Shown here in pieces: positions 1-6,826 of a DNA stretch of 64,000 nt (the first letter of the stretch is position 1; every line of letters starts with the position of its first letter). The position numbers and the translations under genes were made by a program. Source of the DNA: Elusimicrobia bacterium GWD2_63_28 (GTDB taxonomy: Bacteria > Elusimicrobiota > Elusimicrobia > Elusimicrobiales > UBA9959); the NCBI GenBank assembly GCA_001799895.1, contig MGUI01000074.1, positions 62,001 through 126,000 of the forward strand, read 5' to 3'. The notes beneath the pieces are model-generated. The model was not told the origin of the DNA. It did not search any database and saw nothing but the letters and a program-made list of their open reading frames with translations.

Positions 1-236
1 ATAGCTGTTTTAGCGTTGGGCCCGAGCTCGCCGGTAAGTACCACCTGCGCCCCTTGGGCCGCCACCTGGCGCACGGCCTCGGGACCGGCGCCGCCCTGCA
101 TACTTTCGGCGGCGTTAAGCGCCGGGACAAAGCTCATGTCGTCGCTTTCGACGATCACGAAATAAGGCGCCCGGCCGAAACGCTCGCTCACCTTGGCGTC
201 CAGGGAACCGCTCATCGCGGATACGCAGATTTTCAT
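1..236 (-). CDS. NifX/NafY-like iron-molybdenum cofactor-binding family protein (partial, 3' end cut off)
   Basis: The first 78 codons of a small protein are visible; the C-terminus lies beyond base 1. The N-terminus starts MKICVSA, followed by SGSLDAKVSERFGRAPYF, the pattern of the dinitrogenase iron-molybdenum cofactor biosynthesis family (NifX/NafY/NifB C-terminal domain). These small alpha/beta proteins bind metal clusters or precursors and often occur outside nitrogen fixation. The ATG at 236 has an AGGAG-type ribosome site just upstream. It follows the ZIP transporter by 17 bases and appears to be the last visible gene of the operon starting near 4947. A second family member lies at 3759-4133. 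No nif structural genes are present, so a nitrogenase role is not supported. Confidence 0.8.
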   Translation of the reverse strand, partial: MKICVSAMSGSLDAKVSERFGRAPYFVIVESDDMSFVPALNAAESMQGGAGPEAVRQVAAQGAQVVLTGELGPNAKTA

Positions 237-253
237 TTTAAGCTCCTTTAACT

Positions 254-997
254 TCAATGACCAAGTACAAAAAAAGCGATGGTACCGACACCGGCCAGCC
301 CAAGCAGGAACTGCCCCCAGGGGTTGCCGATTCCCGGCCGGCGGTGCAGGGCCGGTATGAGGTCCGCGAGAGCTATATAGATAAAACTGGCCGCCGATAC
401 CGCCATAACATAGGGCAGCGCCGGCTTGAAATAGGCCAGTCCGTAATAGGCGCCGAAGGCGCCTGGCACCGTGGCCAGCGAAGAAAGCACATTTCCCCAG
501 ATCGCTTTTTTTCGGGACCAGCCGGAAGAGAGCATAATGGCGAAATCCCCGGTTTCCTGCGGTATTTCATGCGCCACCACGGCCAGGGCAGAGGTATACG
601 CCAGCGCAGGAGAGACCAGCAGGGCGGACCCTATCAGAACACCGTCCATGAAATTATGCAGCGCGTCGCCTATTACTATAAGCGTGCCGGCCGAAGAATG
701 CACTTCGCAGTCTTCCTTATGGCAATGCCTCCAGAGCAGCGTTTTCTCAAGCCCGAGGAAAACAAAGATACCGCCCAGCGCCGCGCCCAGCACTGTCACC
801 GGGGCTCCGCCCATGTTCAGAGCCTTGGGCAGCAACCCCAGGAAAGCCGCCCCTAGCAGCGTACCGGTGGCGTAGCTGATAAGGCAGGGCAGCAACTGAC
901 CGCGCGTCCTTTCCGGAAAGAGCAAAAAGAGCCCGGCGGCCGCGACGCTTAAGACGCTGCCGGCGAGGCTTAAGAAAGAGAGTAACGCAAGTTCCAT
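254..997 (-). CDS. ZIP family divalent metal transporter
   Basis: A 247-residue polytopic inner-membrane protein of the ZIP family, which brings Zn2+, Fe2+ or related divalent metals into the cytoplasm. The two family signatures in the central helices are visible: HNFMDGVLIG and HEIPQETGDF, whose His, Asn, Asp and Glu residues form the transport site. A His/Cys-rich loop (WRHCHKEDCEVH) precedes them and could bind metal. Length is typical of bacterial ZupT-like members. The start overlaps the upstream NifU-like gene's stop in a TGATG arrangement, so translation is probably coupled. Its place behind a Fur-type operator and among Fe-S genes suggests iron or zinc supply to cofactor assembly; the metal is inferred. 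Confidence 0.9.
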   Translation of the reverse strand: MELALLSFLSLAGSVLSVAAAGLFLLFPERTRGQLLPCLISYATGTLLGAAFLGLLPKALNMGGAPVTVLGAALGGIFVFLGLEKTLLWRHCHKEDCEVHSSAGTLIVIGDALHNFMDGVLIGSALLVSPALAYTSALAVVAHEIPQETGDFAIMLSSGWSRKKAIWGNVLSSLATVPGAFGAYYGLAYFKPALPYVMAVSAASFIYIALADLIPALHRRPGIGNPWGQFLLGLAGVGTIAFFVLGH

Positions 998-1359
998 CAG
1001 GGTTTAAGCAAATAGTCGGCCAGCGCCCGGTAGAAGGCCGTGGCCGCCAGTATGGGGCAATGCTTGTGATCCTCCGGAACCGGCCCCAGGGTTTTTAGGA
1101 TCAGCCCCGGCGAAACAAAAAAAGCCTCGGCGAGCGGGCGCTGGTCGGCGTAGAAAGCCACAATCGCGCCGCAGGCCTGGGTTACAGTGCAGCCGTCGGC
1201 GTGGTAGCGGATCTCCGCGACCTTGCCGTCCTTTATATTTAAATAGAATTCCATGGTGTCGCCGCAGGGGCCGGTGACCGAGGCGGAAGCGTCGGGGTCG
1301 TTCAGCCGCCCCTCATAATGTTTTACTGCCTCGTCGAGCGCCATCTTGCGGTCTTCCAT
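997..1359 (-). CDS. NifU/IscU-like iron-sulfur cluster scaffold protein
   Basis: A 120-residue protein resembling the NifU N-terminal/IscU fold. The cysteine pattern fits that family: PCGD (C32), GCTVTQAC (C57 and C63) and HKHCPILA (C101), corresponding to the three cluster-ligand cysteines of IscU plus one extra. I chose the ATG at 1359 because the family pattern begins just after it and a GGAGAATTAAG ribosome site, overlapping the upstream stop codon, precedes it; longer in-frame extensions run into the neighbouring gene. Scaffold proteins assemble Fe-S clusters transiently before transfer. It lies one base after a ferredoxin-containing ATPase, which suggests an ATPase/scaffold pair. No IscS or SufS desulfurase is seen nearby. 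Confidence 0.8.
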   Translation of the reverse strand: MEDRKMALDEAVKHYEGRLNDPDASASVTGPCGDTMEFYLNIKDGKVAEIRYHADGCTVTQACGAIVAFYADQRPLAEAFFVSPGLILKTLGPVPEDHKHCPILAATAFYRALADYLLKP

Positions 1360-1360
1360 C

Positions 1361-2227
1361 TTAATTCTCCAAGGCTTTTTCCAGGGTCCGCCAGGCTTTT
1401 TCCACGGCGTCCGCTGCGGGGGCGGCGCCGTCTTCGCCCAGGGTTTTCCTGGCCAGCAGGGTCTTAATGACGCCTGTATCGAAGGGCATGCGGCCCAGCA
1501 GTCCAAAACCAAAATTCGCAGCGGCCGCTTCAAGGGCCGCCGTTTCCTCTTCGTTCAGATCCCATTTATTTACCAGCAGAAACCCTTTCAGTTTCTGCTG
1601 TTTGAGCAGCTCCGCCAGGCGCATGAAATCGTGCCGGCCCGACACCGTGGGCTCGGCCACCAGCACCACCGCGTCCACCCCGCCCAGCGCGGCCAGCACC
1701 GGGCAGCCTATGCCCGGCGAGCCGTCCAGTATAAGGTATTTAGCGCCTGAACTTTCGGCGGCCTTGACCGCCTCGCCCTTGAGCAGGGCTACCAGCTTGC
1801 CGGAATTCTCCTCCGCGGGTTCCAGCCTGGCCCCGGCGAAGGTTCCGAAGCGGCAGGGCGAAACCGCCCAGGTGCCGCTTAAGACTTCTTTGGAGGTTAT
1901 GGCGCCGGCCCGGCAATTCCACACACAGACGCCGCAGCCTTCACAGGCGGTCTGATTGATCTTAAAGGGCCCGGCGGTAACGGCGTCGAAACGGCAGACC
2001 TCGAGGCAGCGGCCGCAGGAAGTGCATTTCTCCGGGTCTATATCGGCCTTTTTTCCGCCGAAATAATCGTTGCGCGGCGCTGCCTCGGGCGACAGGATTA
2101 TATGCAGGTCGGCCGCGTCCACGTCGCAGTCCGCGGCCACGCAGGGCGCGGCCAGGCGCGCGAAAGTCCCGGCCACCGTGGTCTTGCCGGTGCCGCCTTT
2201 GCCGCTTAAAATAAGTACTTGTTTCAT
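1361..2227 (-). CDS. MinD-superfamily P-loop ATPase with inserted ferredoxin domain (second copy)
   Basis: A 288-residue cytoplasmic ATPase with a deviant Walker A motif [10 protein letters not shown] at residues 8-17, as in the MinD/ParA/Mrp/NifH class. A two-cluster ferredoxin insert follows, with C68, C71, C74, C78 and C95, C98, C101, C105 all present. This architecture (MinD superfamily P-loop ATPase containing an inserted ferredoxin domain) is common in anaerobes and archaea, usually as tandem copies beside NifX-like proteins; its biochemical role is unproven, with Fe-S or metallocluster assembly most often suggested. The ATG at 2227 overlaps the upstream paralogue's stop as ATGA, which fixes the start. 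The two copies are probably coexpressed and may act as a heterodimer (inference). Confidence 0.88.
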   Translation of the reverse strand: MKQVLILSGKGGTGKTTVAGTFARLAAPCVAADCDVDAADLHIILSPEAAPRNDYFGGKKADIDPEKCTSCGRCLEVCRFDAVTAGPFKINQTACEGCGVCVWNCRAGAITSKEVLSGTWAVSPCRFGTFAGARLEPAEENSGKLVALLKGEAVKAAESSGAKYLILDGSPGIGCPVLAALGGVDAVVLVAEPTVSGRHDFMRLAELLKQQKLKGFLLVNKWDLNEEETAALEAAAANFGFGLLGRMPFDTGVIKTLLARKTLGEDGAAPAADAVEKAWRTLEKALEN

Positions 2228-3063
2228 GTTGTCAACCGGACTTTCAAGGCGGCGAACATAGAGCGCAGCGCCGGTCTGTACTCGGGCCGGGCTTCCAGCA
2301 GGGTTTTTCCCCGGGAATAAGCGGCGGCTATTTCCCTGTCGAAGGGGATCTTCAGCAGGACCTTGATGCCTTTCTCTGTGCACCAGGCCTCCATCTCCCC
2401 GTCGCCCAGGTCGGCGCGGTTTATCACCAGGGCGTGCGGTATCTTTATTTTTTCGAGGGTTTCCACGGCCAGCTTCAGGTCGCAAAGGCCGAAGGGGGTG
2501 GGCTCGCTGACCAGCAGGCATAAATCGCTGCCGGTCACGGCGTTGATCATGGGGCAGGTGGTGCCCGGCGGGCAGTCTATTATGACGTCGGCCCCTGGCG
2601 GAGCCAGTTTCTTCACCGCCTTTATCAGCCGCACCGGGCTGGCCTCGCCTATGTTCATTATCCCGTCCGCGAAGAAAAGTCCCCCCGCTCTGCCGGACCT
2701 TATTTTTCCGGAGGGGTGCGGGCTTTCCGCTATAGCTTTTTCAGGACAGGCCAGCGCGCAGCCGCCGCAGCTGTGGCACATATGCTCGAACAGGAAGGGC
2801 TTGCCGTTAAAGAGCTTGATGGCGTTGTAGGCGCACACTTCCTGGCAGCGCCCGTGCCCCTTGCACTTGCCCGCGTCTATCACCGGCACGGGCACGCTGA
2901 ATTCCTTTTCCGTCTCTATTTCCGGACGGAGGAACAGCGCGCAGTCCGGCTCTTCCACGTCGCAATCCAGCAGGGCGGCTCCGGGCCCCAGCGCCTGCGC
3001 CAGCGCGCAGGCCAAACTGGTCTTCCCGGTACCGCCTTTTCCGCTGGCTATCGCGAGTTTCAC
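2224..3063 (-). CDS. MinD-superfamily P-loop ATPase with inserted ferredoxin domain (first copy)
   Basis: A 279-residue paralogue of the next gene. Walker A is [10 protein letters not shown] (residues 7-16). The inserted ferredoxin has one complete cluster motif (C96, C99, C102, C106). In the other, [11 protein letters not shown], His70 stands where the second cysteine is expected, with C67, C73 and C77. That cluster may be absent, unusually ligated or a [3Fe-4S] type. The start is a GTG at 3063 overlapping the peroxiredoxin stop (GTGA). The protein is cytosolic and presumably works with its neighbour and the NifU-like scaffold in ATP-dependent cluster transfer; this is inferred from family and context. 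Confidence 0.87.
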   Translation of the reverse strand: MKLAIASGKGGTGKTSLACALAQALGPGAALLDCDVEEPDCALFLRPEIETEKEFSVPVPVIDAGKCKGHGRCQEVCAYNAIKLFNGKPFLFEHMCHSCGGCALACPEKAIAESPHPSGKIRSGRAGGLFFADGIMNIGEASPVRLIKAVKKLAPPGADVIIDCPPGTTCPMINAVTGSDLCLLVSEPTPFGLCDLKLAVETLEKIKIPHALVINRADLGDGEMEAWCTEKGIKVLLKIPFDREIAAAYSRGKTLLEARPEYRPALRSMFAALKVRLTT

Positions 3064-3737
3064 TTTACTTTCAATTCCTTATGACAGAGCCACCAGTCCA
3101 GGCACTCGAACTTGCCGGCCTTGGCGTCCTTGAGGCGCGCCTTGGCCGTGGCCACGTCCCTGGCGGGCGGGATAATTACATGGTCCTTGCCCACCACCTC
3201 GCTGTCCGGCCACTGCGCGGGCATCGCCACGCCGTGCTTGTCGGAGACCTGCATGGCCTTCACAGCGCGCAGGATCTCGTCGATATTGCGGCCCAGTTCC
3301 TGCGGGTAGTAGAAGATGATGCGGATGGCGCCCTCGGCGTCCACGATGAACACCGCGCGCACGGTATTGGTGCCCTTGCCAGGGTGTATCAGCCCCAGCG
3401 CGGAGGCTACCGCGCCATTATCGGCGATAATGGGGAACTCTATCTCCACGCCGATCTTCTCTTTTATCCACTCCTCCCACTTTATGTGGGAGAACACCTG
3501 GTCCACGCTCATGCCGATGAGCTCGCAGCCCAGAGCCTTGAACTTGGGATAGCGCTTCTGGAAAGCCACGAACTCCGTGGTGCACACCGGCGTGAAATCG
3601 GCCGGGTGGCTGAACAGCACGAACCACTTGCCCTTATAATCGCCGGGCAGTTTTTTAACGCCGCGCGTGGTGACCACGGTCATCTCCGGGAACTTGTCGC
3701 CCAGCAGGGGCATTCCCCTTTTTTCATTGTTTTCCAT
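3060..3737 (-). CDS. Peroxiredoxin (Prx6/AhpC-TSA family)
   Basis: A 225-residue thiol peroxidase that reduces H2O2 and organic or sulfur peroxides. The peroxidatic motif PVCTTE places the reactive cysteine at C52. The long C-terminal arm with two further cysteines (C212, C218 in CLDWWLC) resembles archaeal and anaerobe Prx6-type enzymes, where a C-terminal pair acts in resolution. The gene sits inside the metal/Fe-S operon between a NifX-like protein and the two ferredoxin-ATPases, overlapping the next gene as GTGA. Coexpression behind a Fur-type operator would couple peroxide defence to iron handling. No dedicated reductase (AhpF or thioredoxin reductase) is visible in the window. Confidence 0.92.
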   Translation of the reverse strand: MENNEKRGMPLLGDKFPEMTVVTTRGVKKLPGDYKGKWFVLFSHPADFTPVCTTEFVAFQKRYPKFKALGCELIGMSVDQVFSHIKWEEWIKEKIGVEIEFPIIADNGAVASALGLIHPGKGTNTVRAVFIVDAEGAIRIIFYYPQELGRNIDEILRAVKAMQVSDKHGVAMPAQWPDSEVVGKDHVIIPPARDVATAKARLKDAKAGKFECLDWWLCHKELKVK

Positions 3738-3758
3738 TTTTCCTCCCTCACCTTCGGA

Positions 3759-4133
3759 TCAATGTCCGCATTCCCCGTCGTGGCCGTGGTCTTTGCAGGG
3801 GTCTATGCCGCCCAGTTTGCTCTGGAGCAGGGCCTTCACGGCGTCTTCCGCCTTGCCGCAGTAGCCGAAGATCGGCACATTGGCCGCGGCGAACTTATTC
3901 TGCGCGCCCATGCCCATGCCGCCGGCTATCACGTGGGTGATGCCGTATTTAAGGATCTCGGTCACGGCCGTGCAGCCGCCCCCGCCGTGCACCGCCGCGT
4001 TAACTACCACCTTGGAATTCTTTATCTTGTCACCCTCGGCCTCGACTATGAGGAAATGGGAGCACTGCCCGAAGTGGGCGCAAACTTCGCTTTTTAAACC
4101 CTGGTCGTCGTTTAGCGTTATACCTATTTTCAT
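3759..4133 (-). CDS. NifX/NafY-like iron-molybdenum cofactor-binding family protein with His/Cys tail
   Basis: A 124-residue protein of the dinitrogenase FeMo-cofactor biosynthesis family, here probably a general metal or cluster carrier. Family features are the MKIGITL start, the glycine-rich HGGGGCTAVTE segment around C54, and the ITHVIAGGMGMGA stretch near residues 65-77. The tail from residue 111 is rich in metal ligands (DPCKDHGHDGECGH). Such tails are common in the family and could bind Fe, Cu or Ni. It lies between DUF5320 and the peroxiredoxin, separated from DUF5320 by a strong hairpin at 4159-4184. Without nifHDK in view I do not infer nitrogen fixation. Confidence 0.85.
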   Translation of the reverse strand: MKIGITLNDDQGLKSEVCAHFGQCSHFLIVEAEGDKIKNSKVVVNAAVHGGGGCTAVTEILKYGITHVIAGGMGMGAQNKFAAANVPIFGYCGKAEDAVKALLQSKLGGIDPCKDHGHDGECGH

Positions 4134-4158
4134 TTATTTCTCCTTGGATGCGGGAAAG

Positions 4159-4184
4159 GCCCGGCGGGTTTTGACCCGCCGGGC
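4159..4184 (-). terminator. Strong intercistronic hairpin between DUF5320 and NifX-like genes
   Basis: An 11-bp perfect stem (4159-4169 with 4174-4184) and a 4-base loop. On the minus strand it is followed by only a short CCTTTCC tract. It could be a partial terminator, an RNA-stability element or a processing barrier that sets different levels for the promoter-proximal DUF302/DUF5320 genes and the distal genes. Confidence 0.5.
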
Positions 4185-4194
4185 GCCCCGCTGT

Positions 4195-4422
4195 TTATTT
4201 CTGTCCGCCGGTTTTGTCGTTAAGCCGTTTTTCAAGCTCCTCTACCCGCGCCTTCAGCGCCTCGGCCTCGTCCTGGGCCGCCGGGGACGCCTGGAAGATA
4301 CCGCGTCTGCCCATGCCCGCCCCGCGGCCGTAACCGCCGCCGCGCATACCGCGCCCGCAGGGACCCATGCCCCGCCCGGGCTGCCCGCCGCCCATAGGGC
4401 CTGTTCCGTCTTTGTATGGCAT
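4195..4422 (-). CDS. DUF5320-type Gly/Met-rich small protein
   Basis: A 75-residue protein whose N-terminal half is a low-complexity Gly/Arg/Met stretch with DGTGPMGGG and repeated RGMG/RGAGMG motifs, followed by an Ala/Glu/Lys-rich helix predicted to be coiled coil (about residues 50-70). This matches the DUF5320 family, frequently found beside NifX-like proteins and ferredoxin-containing MinD ATPases in anaerobes. Function is unknown. The ATG is preceded by AGGAGG. The Met-rich region and context suggest a metal-related role, but nothing in the sequence proves it. Confidence 0.75.
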   Translation of the reverse strand: MPYKDGTGPMGGGQPGRGMGPCGRGMRGGGYGRGAGMGRRGIFQASPAAQDEAEALKARVEELEKRLNDKTGGQK

Positions 4423-4440
4423 AATTACCTCCTGAAAACT

Positions 4441-4947
4441 TTAATTCTTGGCGCAGGCTTCGGCCGCCGCGCAGAAGACGGCCAGGATCTTATGCTCGTC
4501 CGCTGAAACCTGTCCGCCCATTACTTTCTTTACGTTCCCTCCGAAGATCGGAGCTATCAGGCCGGTATTCATCTTGGAATAGCGCACCTTGCCGTCGTCT
4601 CCCTCCCAGATGGCCACCGAGCAGGGCATCATGGCCGACAAGTAGCGGTCGCTCTTGAGCACGCTGAGCGCGTATTCGGGGTGGCACAGCTTCACCACCG
4701 CCACCCGGCGCCCCAACACATACCCTTTCTTTTCTATGGACTCGCTCAGGCGCGAAGTGCCGGCGTGCTCCCAGCCGTTATCCTTTATGCTCTTCTCCAG
4801 CCGCGCCACGCTCTCGTCGAAAGTCATGCCGGTTTCCCCGGTAATTATCATCATGGAGGGCGCGGCCCTGTAGGCCGCGAAGGCGGCCAGCGCCCCGCCC
4901 AAAATGGTGAAAAGCACGGCCCAGGCCACTTTTTTGAGGTTTGTCAT
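4441..4947 (-). CDS. DUF302 domain protein, membrane-anchored
   Basis: A 168-residue protein with one N-terminal hydrophobic segment (about residues 8-27; uncleaved anchor or signal) followed by a DUF302 domain. Typical family features are the TFDESVARLEKSIKDNGW region and the later CHPEYA and MPCSVAIWE segments, with cysteines around 93 and 115. DUF302 proteins are periplasmic or cytosolic, of unknown biochemical function, and often linked to redox or metal stress. It is the first gene of the operon that runs to base 1. AAGGAG lies upstream of the ATG and a Fur-like operator is centred 41 bases upstream (4979-4997), so iron-responsive control of the whole operon is likely. Confidence 0.85.
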   Translation of the reverse strand: MTNLKKVAWAVLFTILGGALAAFAAYRAAPSMMIITGETGMTFDESVARLEKSIKDNGWEHAGTSRLSESIEKKGYVLGRRVAVVKLCHPEYALSVLKSDRYLSAMMPCSVAIWEGDDGKVRYSKMNTGLIAPIFGGNVKKVMGGQVSADEHKILAVFCAAAEACAKN

Positions 4948-4978
4948 AGATGTTCTCCTTGGTTCTGCTTTGTTATTT

Positions 4979-4997
4979 ACTGAGACTAATTCTCAAT
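4979..4997 (-). promoter_or_regulatory. Fur-type operator upstream of the DUF302 operon
   Basis: A 9-1-9 inverted repeat centred on 4988. The right half, ATTCTCAAT, is identical to the half-site of the perfect palindrome at fur (5486-5504); the left half, ACTGAGACT, has two mismatches. It lies 32-50 bases upstream of the DUF302 start. Shared sequence with the fur operator is the main argument; the promoter hexamers here are weak and I do not assign them. Confidence 0.7.
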
Positions 4998-5012
4998 AAA
5001 ATCTAAAAAAAA

Positions 5013-5480
5013 TCAACGCGCGCACTTCGGGCACAGGCCATAGAACTGGATCACGTGGCTGTCTATGCGGAAACCGTATTTTTTCTTCAGGCCCTCTTCC
5101 GCCCTGCGCAGCAACTCGGTTTCTTCGTTTATGAAATCCTTGTAATCCACTATCTTGCCGCAGGCGCGGCAGACCAGATGGTGGTGATGCCCCTTGGCGC
5201 CGGTGGGATCGGCGAACTCGTAGCGGGCTTTGTCGTCACCGGTGTCGAACTTACTGACCATGCCCAGCTCGGTCAGCAGCTCCAGCGTGCGGTAGACTGT
5301 GGCCAGGCCGATATTGGGGCAATGCCTGGCGGCCTTTTTAAAGACTTCCTCGGCGGTAAGATGCTCCCCCCTCTCGCTGAGGGCGTCCAGCACGGCGTGG
5401 CGCGGCGGCGTCATGCGGCGGCCGTGGCCGCGTATGCGGCGGCAGCAGCAGTTAGGGTCGTGGTCTTTGCGGGTGTGCAT
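5013..5480 (-). CDS. fur: Fur family metalloregulator
   Basis: A 155-residue Fur-family repressor. An N-terminal winged helix (about residues 22-90, including NIGLATVYRTLELL) is followed by the metal-binding dimerisation domain with a GHHHHLVCRACGK motif (H98-H101, C104, C107) and a C-terminal CPKC (C150, C153). The two CxxC pairs form the structural zinc site. The N-terminus carries an unusual CCCRR cluster at residues 11-15. The perfect palindrome overlapping its -10 region implies autoregulation, and the same half-site occurs before the DUF302 operon. Whether it senses iron, as in Fur, or peroxide, as in PerR, cannot be settled from sequence alone; control of metal genes and a peroxiredoxin fits either. 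Confidence 0.9.
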   Translation of the reverse strand: MHTRKDHDPNCCCRRIRGHGRRMTPPRHAVLDALSERGEHLTAEEVFKKAARHCPNIGLATVYRTLELLTELGMVSKFDTGDDKARYEFADPTGAKGHHHHLVCRACGKIVDYKDFINEETELLRRAEEGLKKKYGFRIDSHVIQFYGLCPKCAR

Positions 5481-5485
5481 GTGCT

Positions 5486-5504
5486 ATTGAGAATTATTCT
5501 CAAT
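5486..5504 (-). promoter_or_regulatory. Perfect Fur-type operator at the fur promoter
   Basis: A perfect 19-bp palindrome, ATTGAGAAT-T-ATTCTCAAT, centred on 5495. It overlaps the -10 hexamer by two bases and covers the expected start of transcription, the ideal position for repression. The 7-1-7 core TGAGAAT-T-ATTCTCA resembles known Fur/PerR boxes. Confidence 0.8.
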
Positions 5505-5532
5505 TATACAAGTGTGTGCTCGCGCCTGTCAA
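5503..5532 (-). promoter_or_regulatory. Sigma70-type promoter of fur
   Basis: On the minus strand, TTGACA (5527-5532) and TATAAT (5503-5508) with an 18-bp spacer: both hexamers are consensus. The expected start of transcription is near 5496, inside the palindromic operator, leaving a leader of about 16 nt without a clear ribosome site before the ATG at 5480. Confidence 0.75.
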
Positions 5533-5551
5533 GCGCGGCGGGCCCAAGCAA

Positions 5552-6826
5552 TCAGAAATAAAAGCGCAGCCAGAGGTCCAGCTTGGCGGAGGCCTGGCGC
5601 CCCCCGAATTCGGTGTCGCGCCCCCCGCCGGAGAAGACGGGCCAGGCTATGAATTCAAAATTAGTGACCGGCTTGCAGGAGAGCGGCGCACCGGCCAGCC
5701 AACTGCCGTCGGCGGCGTTGATCATCACATAAGCCGAAGGTGTGAAATAAACCCAGTTGAAAGGCTCCGGCAGGGAGAATTTAAGATAAATGTAGTCCTT
5801 CATCAGGTTGGAGCCGCCGAAATTACCCCGCGCCTGGGCCAGCGCCGAAGCCGCCGTGACCGAACTGCCCGAAACCGCCGCGCCGTCGAGGAACCCCGCG
5901 TAGTCCCGGTACTCCCCGCGTGTCAAGCCGCCCCCGCTGCGGTAATACTCGGCTATGGCCGTCATATTCCAGTTATTCAACCAGCGCAACCCCACCAGCC
6001 AGTCCTCGCCGTCCCGCTTGGAGGCCGAAACCGCCCCGCCGGCTATGGTATAGCGCTCCTTGTTGGAGAAGCGGCTGTATTCGCCGTGCACCTCCAGGCT
6101 GGGCCCCAAATTGCGCGAAACGGCGGCGCCGGCCCGCTCTGGGCTGACGCGGCTGGCGTAGCCCATGAAGTCTATGTCCGTATCCCAGGCCAGCATGGAG
6201 AGTTTCGCCGCAAGGTCGGTATCGCGGGCTTCGGAATTCTGTGCGTTCAGCGGCTCAGCCGAGGGCACGGCGATAAGGCTGAAGGCGGCGTTATTGATCG
6301 CACCGCCTGAAAAACTGCGGATGTATTCGCAGCCGAAGGACATCAGCCCGGCCTGCGCCAGCTCCGGGTTCTCGGGGTCTTTAACCGGGTTCACGTAACC
6401 GACGGGGTTGAAGGCGTAGCCTTTGCCCCAACTGTACATCCGTTTGCCCGCCGTGAGCGCGGCGCGCTCGCCCAGCGCCAGCGTGCCGTAAAGCTCGTGC
6501 AGGGACAGGTCGCTTTCGGCCTCGCTGTAATACTGCGCGTAGGTCCGGGCGTGGAAAGCCGTGGCCCCTGAGCGGTAATCGCCGTTGAGGTAGAGGTCCA
6601 GCCTGTATTGCGAAAGGGTATCGACCGGGGCCTGGCCGTAATACTGCAGCGCGTATAGCGGGGAGTTCTGCCGGGTATTCACCAGAACATAACGGGCGTC
6701 CAGGTTGCCGCCCAGCTCCAGCTTCGGCGCAGCGCCACCCTCGGCGCCTGGTATATCGAAAGAATAATCCTCTCCGGCGGCGGGTGCCGCCGCCAGGGCC
6801 AGGATAAGTGCGGCTATAAGTTTCAC
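5552..6826 (-). CDS. Outer-membrane beta-barrel protein linked to a LolA-like/ABC system
   Basis: A 424-residue exported protein with a Lys-start signal peptide (about residues 1-18, ending AAPAAGED) followed by alternating amphipathic strands rich in Tyr, Trp, Gly and Asn and a C-terminal LWLRFYF ending in Phe, the usual outer-membrane insertion signal. It resembles porin-like barrels of the DUF1302 kind, though I cannot name a family firmly. The start is a GTG at 6826 overlapping the upstream LolA-like gene's stop (GTGA); further N-terminal extension would only read the neighbouring gene out of frame. As the last gene of the ABC/LolA-like operon it is probably the outer-membrane partner or destination of that transport system. 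Confidence 0.8.
   Translation of the reverse strand: MKLIAALILALAAAPAAGEDYSFDIPGAEGGAAPKLELGGNLDARYVLVNTRQNSPLYALQYYGQAPVDTLSQYRLDLYLNGDYRSGATAFHARTYAQYYSEAESDLSLHELYGTLALGERAALTAGKRMYSWGKGYAFNPVGYVNPVKDPENPELAQAGLMSFGCEYIRSFSGGAINNAAFSLIAVPSAEPLNAQNSEARDTDLAAKLSMLAWDTDIDFMGYASRVSPERAGAAVSRNLGPSLEVHGEYSRFSNKERYTIAGGAVSASKRDGEDWLVGLRWLNNWNMTAIAEYYRSGGGLTRGEYRDYAGFLDGAAVSGSSVTAASALAQARGNFGGSNLMKDYIYLKFSLPEPFNWVYFTPSAYVMINAADGSWLAGAPLSCKPVTNFEFIAWPVFSGGGRDTEFGGRQASAKLDLWLRFYF

Noticed and set aside
2228..2521. N-terminal extension of the second MinD-type ATPase
   Set aside because: The extra 98 codons are an out-of-frame reading of the upstream gene; the ATGA overlap and the Walker motif position fix the start at 2227.
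1..4133. Nitrogen-fixation locus
   Set aside because: NifX-like and NifU-like proteins and NifH-class ATPases are present, but there is no nifHDK, nifE/N or nifB; these families are common outside nitrogen fixation.
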